From a virus, in IMG/VR virus record IMGVR_UViG_3300025141_000040, positions 64,001 through 105,738 of that record: DNA of 41,738 nucleotides; one strand, written 5' to 3'. The position numbers were made by a program, and so were the translations under genes. How positions within the stretch are numbered: position 1 is the stretch's first letter; the number at the start of each line of letters is the position of its first letter. The notes under the pieces are model-generated. The model was not told where the DNA came from. It worked only from the letters and a program-made list of their open reading frames with translations, and ran no database searches. Below are positions 17,601 to 23,372 of this stretch, piece after piece.

Positions 17601-17630
17601 AGTCTACCCCAAGTGTCCGTGGGGGGTCAG
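17601..17630 (-). promoter_or_regulatory. Possible promoter P8
   Basis: CTGACC (17630-17625), 18-bp spacer ending CTTGGGG, TAGACT (17606-17601), 23 bases before ATG 17578. Weaker -35 than the other promoters. Confidence 0.4.
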
Positions 17631-17929
17631 CGGCTTTCCAGCGCGTCCGTGACCCTGCGCGCCAGATCGGCGGACGTGCCCGCGTTGACGATCAGCACGT
17701 CGCCCGCGATGCACTCCAAGACGGGGAGGACCGGGAGGGCCGGGATCGGGGTGGGGCCGGGGCGCAGGGACAGCGCCAGTATGCGAGGGCTGTCCACGCG
17801 CCACACCGACCCGCCCGCCTCGCGCACGGCGCTCACGTCGGCGGCGGTGTCGCAGTCGGTGTACTCGACGCCCCGCGCCCGAAGGATCTCGGCCACGTCG
17901 GCGCGTCCGTTCCCAATGAGCCCGATCAC
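17627..17929 (-). CDS. Shrunken dNMP-kinase-like protein
   Basis: 100 residues, GTG overlapping the stop of the KH gene. IGLIGNGRADVAEIL at the N-terminus resembles a phage deoxynucleoside monophosphate kinase P-loop, but the Walker Lys-Ser/Thr is Arg-Ala. SAVREAGGSVWRVDSPR and GDVLIVNAGTSADLARRVTDAL resemble two C-terminal segments of the same family. Full-length enzymes are roughly twice this size and keep the phosphate-binding lysine. Either a catalytically dead remnant or a small regulator or scaffold derived from the kinase fold. Confidence 0.45.
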   Translation of the reverse strand: MIGLIGNGRADVAEILRARGVEYTDCDTAADVSAVREAGGSVWRVDSPRILALSLRPGPTPIPALPVLPVLECIAGDVLIVNAGTSADLARRVTDALESR

Positions 17930-18237
17930 ACCAGACCAACTGCGGGACGCCGGACCCGCTCGGGCGTGGGGATCTCCAAGTTGACGCGCAGCCCCAAGGC
18001 ACCGGCAGCGGCTCCCAGGATGGTCCGCATGGCGTTGGCGTTGTTGCCGCCCTTGCCGATGACCTTGCCGAAGTCGTCGGGGCCGGGGATCAGCGTGAGG
18101 ATCACGGTGCGCTCCCCGCAGGTGGACTCCACGCAGACGGCGGCGGTGTCGTCCACCATCGCGCGGGCCATTGTGAGCAGGAGATCAGCCAGGGCGGAAG
18201 CGCCCGGATGGTCGGTCGGTCGGGTGGGGTCAAGCAT
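17926..18237 (-). CDS. KhpA-like KH-domain RNA-binding protein
   Basis: 103 residues from ATG 18237. The KH signature FGKVIGKGGNNANAMRTIL (near residues 56-74) is followed by GAAAGALGLRVNLEI, close to bacterial KhpA/YlqC, which binds single-stranded RNA as a dimer with KhpB. Upstream is a beta-rich stretch (TAAVCVESTCGERTVILTLIPG), as expected for a type II KH fold. Encoded between a 48-residue ORF (8-base overlap) and the kinase-like protein (GTGA overlap). It may bind host or phage transcripts; no KhpB partner is visible. Confidence 0.75.
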   Translation of the reverse strand: MLDPTRPTDHPGASALADLLLTMARAMVDDTAAVCVESTCGERTVILTLIPGPDDFGKVIGKGGNNANAMRTILGAAAGALGLRVNLEIPTPERVRRPAVGLV

Positions 18238-18376
18238 CGTCGTCGTCCTCCTCCTCGCCCGTGCCGTACCACCTACACGGGCCGGATGATGTGGACTCCG
18301 GGGACGTGGCACGGCAAACCAGCCAGTCGATGATGTTCTGCGCGACGGGGTCCAGGTCGGCGTTCTTGAGGCCCAT
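18230..18376 (-). CDS. 48-residue hypothetical protein
   Basis: ATG 18376, overlapping the KH gene start by 8 bases. Begins MGLKNADLDPVAQNIIDWLV (a short amphipathic helix), contains two cysteines, and ends in an acidic tail EEEDDDDA. Kept as a gene because of the tight overlaps. Confidence 0.45.
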   Translation of the reverse strand: MGLKNADLDPVAQNIIDWLVCRATSPESTSSGPCRWYGTGEEEDDDDA

Positions 18377-18380
18377 GGTT

Positions 18381-18887
18381 CTAGTCGTCCTTCGTGGTTT
18401 GGGTGTCGGCGTTGAGCAGGCGGGCGATGCGGTGCGCGGTGGGCTTGTCCCGGGCGACGCAGACGGGGCCGCACAGACAAACGCGAGGGTCGCCACACCA
18501 TTCGCAGGGGGGAAGGTGCGCGCCCAGGGAGTCCGGTCGGTACTCGTTGACGTGCCACCCGTGCGCGCATTCCCATTCGGCCCGGTAGACCGGGGGGAGC
18601 GTCGTCGGACGCGCGGGCGCGACGTCGGTCAGGGCGGGGGCCGCGACGGCGTGCTCTCGGGGCGTGCTTGCCTTGGCGGGGTGCGGGTACAGTCGGCCCG
18701 CGAGGTCGGCCACGAACCAGCGGTCGAGCCGGGGGGCGTGTTCCAGCCCGCCGTCGCAGTCCCGCTCGCAGCGGTAGGCTTCCAGGGCCTCCGTCCCCCC
18801 GCCCACGGCGGGCAGGGGTTGGACGCCCTCGGACTGGCCGACCCGATACAGGGTCGGGTTCCCGCAGGCGGGACAGGCCGGGATCAT
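18381..18887 (-). CDS. Zinc-ribbon hypothetical protein, 168 residues
   Basis: Starts MIPACPACGNPTLYRVG, a zinc-ribbon half-site; a second pair is CERDCDGG. The C-terminal part has WECAHGWHVNEY, CEWCGDP and CLCGPVC, so at least two metal sites are likely. Ends TQTTKDD. No family known. Confidence 0.6.
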   Translation of the reverse strand: MIPACPACGNPTLYRVGQSEGVQPLPAVGGGTEALEAYRCERDCDGGLEHAPRLDRWFVADLAGRLYPHPAKASTPREHAVAAPALTDVAPARPTTLPPVYRAEWECAHGWHVNEYRPDSLGAHLPPCEWCGDPRVCLCGPVCVARDKPTAHRIARLLNADTQTTKDD

Positions 18888-18890
18888 CGG

Positions 18891-19163
18891 TCAGCCCGTC
18901 CGCTTCGCGGTGTAGGGGGCGACCACATCGGCCACGGCGACGGCGAAGCCAACGTGCTTGGACGTGGTGACGGAGTGCCGCCTGCGCTCGTCGTAGACGA
19001 CGAACCGCACCGGGTCGGAGTCGGTCGGCCAGGGCCGCGTTTCTGCGATCAGGAGGTTGTATGACCAGAGCTTCCCATCGGGGGAGCAGGTGAGCGCACC
19101 GGCAGCGGCTCGGGTGCCGCCGCGCTTGGCGATCTGCGGAATGTCGCGGGTAGTGTGGGCCAC
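18891..19163 (-). CDS. Small conserved-looking phage protein, 90 residues
   Basis: GTG start just after the upstream stop. Beta-strand pattern KLWSYNLLIAETR, VRFVVYDERRRHSVTTSKHVGFAV. The YN-LIAE and S-x-TTSKH features occur in small phage proteins of unknown function, from memory. Confidence 0.55.
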   Translation of the reverse strand: MAHTTRDIPQIAKRGGTRAAAGALTCSPDGKLWSYNLLIAETRPWPTDSDPVRFVVYDERRRHSVTTSKHVGFAVAVADVVAPYTAKRTG

Positions 19164-19166
19164 GGC

Positions 19167-19355
19167 TCAGTCCCCCTCGTCGGGGGTGGGGGCGTCGGCC
19201 ACGCAGCACGACTCCGCGATTGCGTCTTCGTGGTGGTGGCGGTGGCCGTCCAACTGCTGCGCCATTTCGACGGCGTACTGCTGGAGCCAGTCGAGCACGG
19301 CGCTCGGATCTTCGGCGGTGCGGAGGGTGAAGGAGAGGGTCAGGGTAGCGGCCAT
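19167..19355 (-). CDS. 62-residue hypothetical protein
   Basis: First gene after promoter P3. MAATLTLSFTLRTAEDPSAVLDWLQQYAVEMAQQL, then His-rich GHRHHHED and a CC pair, suggesting metal binding. Acidic end. No family recognised. Confidence 0.55.
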   Translation of the reverse strand: MAATLTLSFTLRTAEDPSAVLDWLQQYAVEMAQQLDGHRHHHEDAIAESCCVADAPTPDEGD

Positions 19356-19431
19356 TGGGTAGCTCCACGGGGGCGGTCGGTCGGCGGGCTTTCCTGCCCG
19401 TCACCGTGCCCCATCCATGCCTTATGCCTTG

Positions 19432-19460
19432 ACTCTAACCTACCCTTACGCAAGTAGCAA
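19432..19460 (-). promoter_or_regulatory. Sigma70-like promoter P3 (near-copy of P1)
   Basis: TTGCTA (19460-19455), 17-bp spacer, TAGAGT (19437-19432). Spacer and -10 are identical to P1, as is AGATAG just upstream; only bases in and next to the -35 differ. Confidence 0.7.
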
Positions 19461-19487
19461 GCACTATCTTTCTGTCCGTGCGTTTTC

Positions 19488-19514
19488 TTTGGCACGCACC
19501 TTGCTACGCGGGCG
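19488..19514. repeat. 27-bp element upstream of P3, copy 2
   Basis: Matches 14883-14909 at 25 of 27 positions and lies 27 bp upstream of the P3 -35. Confidence 0.55.
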
Positions 19515-19540
19515 CGCGTCCTCCCTGTGATCAGGCCGGG

Positions 19541-20176
19541 TCAGGCGGGCACGGCGATCCCGTGAAACTCGGACGACTCCGCGATCCGGGCGGGGTTCAC
19601 CCGGTAGGCCGCGCCCAGGCTTCCGGGTGCAGGCTTGACCGGCTCCCCGTTGCGGATCTGGATCACGCGGTCCTCGTCGGGGGTGCCGAAGAAAACGAAC
19701 GTGTGGCCGGGGTGCAGCCAGGAGTGCGGAGCCCACCACCAGGGGACGACGACGAATACCTCGTCGGCCACGCGCTCCCACTCCGCGAGCGCGGCCTTCC
19801 AGTCCGGCAGGTGCTCCAAGACGTGCGAGGCGATGATCGCGCCAAACTCCTTGTCCCCGTAGGGGAGCGTCATCGCGTCCCCCTGGCAGACCCGGCGCAG
19901 CGGGCGCTCGTAGTCGGGGGAACCGCACGGCCCTTCCTTGCTGGCGAGATCGAGGTTCACGTCGCCCCACAACGTCGGCCCCAACAACATCACCCGCACG
20001 CTGGAATGGGGCGTGCCCGCGCCCAGGTTCAGCAGCGGCTTCCCTCGGGCGTCGGCGGCGTCCCGTGCAGAGCGGGCAACGAACGCGGGGCGGATCAACA
20101 CGTCCCCGATGTACGCGCCCACGGTGAGGACGGCGAAGCCCTTGACGATGCGCGGTAGGCGGCGAGGAGTCGGCAC
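19541..20176 (-). CDS. SAM-dependent methyltransferase, class I (type 11)
   Basis: 211 residues from GTG 20176. A hydrophobic N-terminal segment (VKGFAVLTVGAYIGDVLIRP) may anchor it to the membrane. PLLNLGAGT is motif I for SAM, VNLDLA the acidic ribose-binding strand, and IIASHVLEHLPDW motif IV/post-IV. FVVVPWWWAPHSWLHPGHTF follows. Methyltransferase family 11 enzymes methylate small molecules, lipids or glycans. With the glycosyltransferase and WlbA-like enzyme nearby, a glycan substrate is a reasonable inference. The start has no ribosome site; TATCCT sits 6 bases before the GTG, so translation may be leaderless. Confidence 0.78.
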   Translation of the reverse strand: MPTPRRLPRIVKGFAVLTVGAYIGDVLIRPAFVARSARDAADARGKPLLNLGAGTPHSSVRVMLLGPTLWGDVNLDLASKEGPCGSPDYERPLRRVCQGDAMTLPYGDKEFGAIIASHVLEHLPDWKAALAEWERVADEVFVVVPWWWAPHSWLHPGHTFVFFGTPDEDRVIQIRNGEPVKPAPGSLGAAYRVNPARIAESSEFHGIAVPA

Positions 20177-20182
20177 CGCCGC

Positions 20183-20191
20183 AGGATACCA
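20183..20191 (-). promoter_or_regulatory. Extended -10 promoter, leaderless start
   Basis: TGG then TATCCT (20191-20183), 6 bases before GTG 20176. No clear -35, as expected for an extended -10. Confidence 0.4.
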
Positions 20192-20202
20192 GCGGAGGGG
20201 CG

Positions 20203-20646
20203 TCAGTCTGACGCGGGGTGCTCCCGTGGTGGGAGCGGGATCACGTCGGCGTCGGGGGTGAGCGCGTGTTCCTGGGGCTCGGTCCACCGGGCGGCACCCG
20301 TGGCGGCTTCCACCATGCCGATCAGGACGCCCAGGGCTGCGGGGTCCACCGTACTCAGGGCGTGCAGGAGTCGCGGAGGCGGCACCGCTCCCAGGGCGTA
20401 GGCCAGCCGCGCGAGCACCGGGTCACCGGGCAGGCCCACAGCCTCGCGGCGCTCCTCGGGGGACAGACCGCTCCCGCAGTTGCCGCAGACCGTGAAGTCC
20501 AGCGGCATCGAAGTCTGACAGGTGTAGCAGGGGAGGTAGGCCGGGAGCGCGGCGTGCAACTCGGCGCGGGGGTTCGGATCAGGTATCGGACTCCCCCTCG
20601 TTGGCGGCGGTGAGCAGGCGCACGACCCGCCCCGTGAGGGACGCAA
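20203..20646 (-). CDS. Zinc-ribbon hypothetical protein (start uncertain)
   Basis: The end is firm. The longest start is GTG 20646, overlapping the upstream gene by 68 bases; a TTG start near residue 29 or Met47 would be shorter. CYTCQTSMPLDFTVCGNCGSG is a complete zinc ribbon (CxxC-x9-CxxC). After it comes a helical region (PVLARLAYALGAVPPPRLLHAL) and an acidic/Pro tail. Function unknown. Confidence 0.55.
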   Translation of the reverse strand: MRPSRGGSCACSPPPTRGSPIPDPNPRAELHAALPAYLPCYTCQTSMPLDFTVCGNCGSGLSPEERREAVGLPGDPVLARLAYALGAVPPPRLLHALSTVDPAALGVLIGMVEAATGAARWTEPQEHALTPDADVIPLPPREHPASD

Positions 20647-20803
20647 CCCGCCCCGTGAGGGACGCAGCCAGGGCCAACAAGCACGCAGGGCAGTTGGCCT
20701 CGGCGTCGAGGTTCGTGGCGATCTTCAACGCGCGGGCGTGCTTGCCGCACCACACGGTCTTGTCGGCCTGCGACTCCCACAGGTGGATCAGGGGCTCGGG
20801 CAT
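20579..20803 (-). CDS. 74-residue protein with WCGKH and CPAC motifs
   Basis: ATG 20803, AGAGG upstream, first gene after promoter P6. HLWESQADKTVWCGKHARAL followed by NCPACLLALAASL makes a likely two-part zinc site, typical of tiny phage proteins. The C-terminal half contains the duplicated SLTGRVA unit. Confidence 0.6.
   Translation of the reverse strand: MPEPLIHLWESQADKTVWCGKHARALKIATNLDAEANCPACLLALAASLTGRVASLTGRVVRLLTAANEGESDT
20625..20666. repeat. Two perfect 21-bp tandem repeats
   Basis: 20625-20645 and 20646-20666 are identical and in frame in the 74-residue gene, adding 7 residues. Confidence 0.9.
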
Positions 20804-20841
20804 GGTCAGACCTCTCGGTTGGAGGCGTGGGGTAGGCCGCG

Positions 20842-20870
20842 ACGGTACTTGCGGCTTACCTAAATGTCAA
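20842..20870 (-). promoter_or_regulatory. Sigma70-like promoter P6
   Basis: TTGACA (20870-20865), 17-bp spacer, TACCGT (20847-20842), 39 bases before ATG 20803. The spacer carries CTTGCGG on the plus strand next to the -10. Confidence 0.65.
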
Positions 20871-20900
20871 GCCTTCCCGGCCCTTTCGACGGCCACTCTT

Positions 20901-20909
20901 TGTGGACAA
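20901..20909 (-). other. DnaA-type box
   Basis: Minus strand reads TTGTCCACA, which matches the GC-host DnaA box used by actinobacteria. A single copy, directly beside the short ACNGT array. One 9-mer alone can occur by chance. Confidence 0.4.
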
Positions 20910-20913
20910 GCCT

Positions 20914-20948
20914 ACTGTTCGCAACGGTTCGTTACCGTGCAGCACTGT
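20914..20948. repeat. Short phased ACNGT array (4 units)
   Basis: ACTGT, ACGGT, ACCGT and ACTGT begin at 20914, 20924, 20934 and 20944, exactly 10 bp apart. GGAACCGTTG, the main array unit, is present on the minus strand within 20922-20931. Confidence 0.7.
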
Positions 20949-20971
20949 AGGTGTGTCGAAAGCTGGTGGAT

Positions 20972-21056
20972 TGTAAACACCCTCGGGTCGATCCGAAAAA
21001 CCCAGGGATCTCGCAACTCCTGATGGACGGATCTCGGAGGGGGTTTGTGAACACCC
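20972..21056. repeat. Direct repeats between the two arrays
   Basis: TGTAAACACCC (20972-20982) and TGTGAACACCC (21046-21056) differ at one base. GGATCTCG occurs at 21006 and again at 21030, 24 bp apart. No gene is credible here. Overall 20804-21198 holds P6, the DnaA-type box, these repeats and both ACNGT arrays. Confidence 0.6.
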
Positions 21057-21070
21057 GCGCGAGGCCGTTA

Positions 21071-21200
21071 AGAGTCGGGAACAGTGGCGAGGGGCCGGGA
21101 ACCGTAGGGAACCGTTGGGAACCGTTGGGAACGGTCGGGAACCGTAGGGTGCAGTCGGTTACAGTCGGTTACTGTTGCCGACCGTTGCCTACCGTTGACT
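21071..21200. repeat. 10-bp helically phased ACNGT array (iteron or centromere-like)
   Basis: Thirteen consecutive 10-bp units with consensus ACCGTNGGGA. ACNGT starts at 21081, 21101, 21111, 21121, 21131, 21141, 21161, 21171, 21181 and 21191 (degenerate at 21071, 21091 and 21151). The best block is 21101-21150. ACNGT is itself palindromic, so a protein dimer could bind each turn on one face of the helix. It ends at the stop codon of the neighbouring membrane-protein gene. Known systems with this geometry are plasmid iterons and ParR/RHH-type centromeres; the exact role is inferred. Confidence 0.8.
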
Positions 21201-22152
21201 ACGCGCGGGCCAGCTTCCGTACAGAGAGGGCTTCCATGACCACCGGGGCCGCGACTGTGACGACGGCGATCACCGCGCCCCACTTCAGCGCACCCTCTAC
21301 CCACTCCCACTCACCCGCGCCTTCGTTCTCGGCCTGAGTCTCCAGCCGGTCCTGCTGCTCGGTCAGGGCGGACGCGGGAAGCTCCCCCGCGCGCACGCCT
21401 TCCGCAATGGCGCGCGTGGTCAACTCGCGCTCGCGGGCGATCAACCACGTCAGGGTCTTGATGATGATCAGCGTCGTCGCAACAATGGCGACGAGGATAA
21501 CCACCGCCGTCGCGGTGGGGATGGAAACGACGCCGTAATCGCCCGTGCTGGTCTTCGGCGCGGCGAACCCGGCGTTGGCCGCAGTCTGCGCGGCCCACCC
21601 CTGCACCTGCGCGTTGACCCGTTCCGTCTGCCGGAACAACTGCCGGTAGAGCCCGGAGAGGCGTTCCACCGCGCTCCCGTACAGGTCGTTGTGGTACTCG
21701 GCGCGCAGCGCGTCGGCCTGCCGGGGCGGGAGCTTCGCCAGCGCGGCCTTCGCCTCACGGCGGGCCGTGCGGAACGCGACCGCCTTGTCGTCTGCGATCC
21801 GCATGAGGTCGGTGACCTCCTGCGCGGTCCAGCCGCCCGCCTTGGCTGCGGCGGCGATGGTCGCGTCGTTGACCTCCTGCAACGCGGCCCCCAGGCCGTC
21901 CTCGCTTCCGGCACGGGCGAGGTACTTGACGCCCGTGAGCCAGTCGCCCCCGAGAGCCCGCGCCTTCGCCAGCGCGGCGGCAGACTTCGCCTGCCACTTG
22001 CAGCCGTACAGCGGCACCCAGGCGTAGTAGCCCCCCTTGCACTCACGCGGAGGCTTGGCGGGGTCGGCTCCTATGGCTGCGAAGCGGTGAGGGGAAAGGC
22101 GTTGGTGTCCCATTCGGGCAGGATACGCCAACCAGCCGTAGTTGTGGATCAC
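21199..22152 (-). CDS. Membrane protein with two C-terminal helices
   Basis: 317 residues from GTG 22152, overlapping the upstream stop (GTGA). The N-terminal 190 residues are soluble and helical, with a CKGGYYAWVPLYGCKW segment that could form a disulfide or metal site, then long Ala-rich helices (AKAALAKLPPRQADALRAEY, QRVN-type coiled coil). Two hydrophobic stretches follow: TAVVILVAIVATTLIII and WGAVIAVVTVAAPVVM, separated by about 45 charged residues. Topology suggests both ends on one side of the membrane. No family recognised. Confidence 0.65.
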   Translation of the reverse strand: MIHNYGWLAYPARMGHQRLSPHRFAAIGADPAKPPRECKGGYYAWVPLYGCKWQAKSAAALAKARALGGDWLTGVKYLARAGSEDGLGAALQEVNDATIAAAAKAGGWTAQEVTDLMRIADDKAVAFRTARREAKAALAKLPPRQADALRAEYHNDLYGSAVERLSGLYRQLFRQTERVNAQVQGWAAQTAANAGFAAPKTSTGDYGVVSIPTATAVVILVAIVATTLIIIKTLTWLIARERELTTRAIAEGVRAGELPASALTEQQDRLETQAENEGAGEWEWVEGALKWGAVIAVVTVAAPVVMEALSVRKLARA

Positions 22153-22409
22153 TCTCCAGGGTCGGGGTCGTTCGGCCCGCCGTAGCCCCGGAAGTTGTTG
22201 CGGAGCGCGGCGTTGACGCGGTTCACCCCTTCGCGGGCCGCACGGCAGGACTCGCACCCGCCCACGTTCAACCGCCGCAGGATCTCGGTGTGGTAGGCCA
22301 CTGTCTCGGCGGTCGTGTCGAAGTCGTCGCTCGCCACGCCGACCAGGGCGGCGACCAGGGCCTTGTCGGACAGGGCCTTGATCTCGGCGTCGGTCGGGGG
22401 TCCGTACAC
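22149..22409 (-). CDS. 86-residue hypothetical protein
   Basis: GTG 22409 preceded by GGAGG. An amphipathic helical start (AEIKALSDKALVAALVGVA), then ETVAYHTEILRRLNVGGCESCRAAREG with a CxxC. Acidic tail. The coupled position before the membrane protein suggests a related job, but nothing specific. Confidence 0.55.
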   Translation of the reverse strand: MYGPPTDAEIKALSDKALVAALVGVASDDFDTTAETVAYHTEILRRLNVGGCESCRAAREGVNRVNAALRNNFRGYGGPNDPDPGE

Positions 22410-22412
22410 GAT

Positions 22413-22931
22413 CTAGTCCTCCCACTCGTCGTCGTCATCGTCCCACTCGTCGTCCACCGGGTCGAAGTCGATGCGGACGGCGATGACTGCCTCCCCTTCC
22501 ATGATCACGTCGAGGGGGTAGACGCCTTCGCCGTAGAGCGCCGCCGCGACCGTGCCCTCCGGCAAGACGCCGCCGTGCTGCTCGGAGTCCAGCGTCAGGA
22601 CGCAGACCGCGCCGTAGAAGGCGTTGTCGCCCTCGCGCCCGCCGTGCCCCTCGTACCGTTCGGCGTCGAAGACTCCGGCCTGCCCCGAATCCACGGTCAC
22701 GGAGTCGGTGAGGCGGACCCAGGCGTCGGTGGGCGGATCGGGGATGCTCTCATGCGTGGCGAGCAGGAAACGTCGGCCCTCGTCAAAGGCCGCAGCCCAG
22801 GTGCCGTTGCGGGCGACCAGAGCCGCGCCGTGTTCCAGGGCAGCGGTGGGGTCGCAACCAGGGTCGGTCACGGTCAACCGCCCCGAGTCCACCGGGAAGG
22901 TTCCGAGGGGTGTCGCGGCTGGTGCGTTCAT
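22413..22931 (-). CDS. DUF4241-like protein
   Basis: 172 residues from ATG 22931 (GGAG, 8 bases). Two DSG-type signatures (VDSGRLTVTDP and VDSGQAGVFD), YGAVCVLTL and GGVLPEG followed by YGEGVYPLDVIMEGE match the layout of DUF4241 proteins, small beta-rich proteins of unknown function common in bacteria and phages. The tail is strongly acidic (DDEWDDDDDEWED). First gene after promoter P5. Confidence 0.65.
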   Translation of the reverse strand: MNAPAATPLGTFPVDSGRLTVTDPGCDPTAALEHGAALVARNGTWAAAFDEGRRFLLATHESIPDPPTDAWVRLTDSVTVDSGQAGVFDAERYEGHGGREGDNAFYGAVCVLTLDSEQHGGVLPEGTVAAALYGEGVYPLDVIMEGEAVIAVRIDFDPVDDEWDDDDDEWED

Positions 22932-22973
22932 GGTGTAACTCCAATAACCCCGATGGGGTCGGGGCTCACCCAA

Positions 22974-23001
22974 AGGATAACTACTGTTGGCGGATTGTCA
23001 A
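22974..23001 (-). promoter_or_regulatory. Sigma70-like promoter P5
   Basis: TTGACA (23001-22996), 16-bp spacer, TATCCT (22979-22974), about 43 bases before ATG 22931. Confidence 0.7.
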
Positions 23002-23018
23002 GGTTTACCGCTTGACAA
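22995..23018. repeat. Inverted repeat TTGTCAAG/CTTGACAA at P5
   Basis: Perfect 8-bp arms with an 8-bp loop; one arm is the -35 of P5. May be an operator, or the hairpin ending the upstream operon, whose last stop is at 23034. No T-run follows. Confidence 0.6.
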
Positions 23019-23033
23019 CCGGGAAACAGCGTG

Positions 23034-23372
23034 TTACTCGCGCGCCCGTCTTTCCTGAGAGGAGCGGTGGTCCTCCATCCTCACGATGTTGTCCGGCCCG
23101 TGCCGGGACGGCCCGAAGGCTCGGCCCACGAGGTAGACGGACACACGATCCCACCCGGCCTCCCCGGCGATGTACCCGGCGTGTGTTGCCAGAAGCGTTG
23201 CCGGTGGCAACGTCGGTGGCAACTTCCCGTCGAGGAGGTTCGCCGCACCGACCCGCTCCATAAGGGCGTCGGCGGTTCCGGTCAGAGTGCGGCCCAGGCG
23301 CAGCAGGAGCGCGACAACGAGTGCCGCCCACAGCTTCTCGGTGAAGATCGCTTCAGCCAGTCGTTCGTTCAC
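23034..23372 (-). CDS. 112-residue membrane-associated protein
   Basis: GTG 23372 overlaps the dehydrogenase stop (GTGA). N-terminal hydrophobic helix (LWAALVVALLLRLGRTLTG), a second weakly hydrophobic stretch near residue 60 (LLATHAGYIAG), and a basic C-terminus (EDHRSSQERRARE). Function unknown. Confidence 0.55.
   Translation of the reverse strand: MNERLAEAIFTEKLWAALVVALLLRLGRTLTGTADALMERVGAANLLDGKLPPTLPPATLLATHAGYIAGEAGWDRVSVYLVGRAFGPSRHGPDNIVRMEDHRSSQERRARE

Noticed and set aside
20955-21000. tRNA-like segment with a GGTGG...CACC stem and TCGG...CCGA arm
   Set aside because: The T-loop is 6 bases without TTCGA, and no acceptor stem pairs upstream. Not a tRNA.
21071-21200. CRISPR array
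   Set aside because: Units are 10 bp with no spacers; no cas genes. A phased protein-binding array fits better.
23012-23040. Plus-strand promoter TTGACA with TACTCG
   Set aside because: -10 is poor and the transcript would run antisense to the 23034 operon; the palindrome explains the hexamer.
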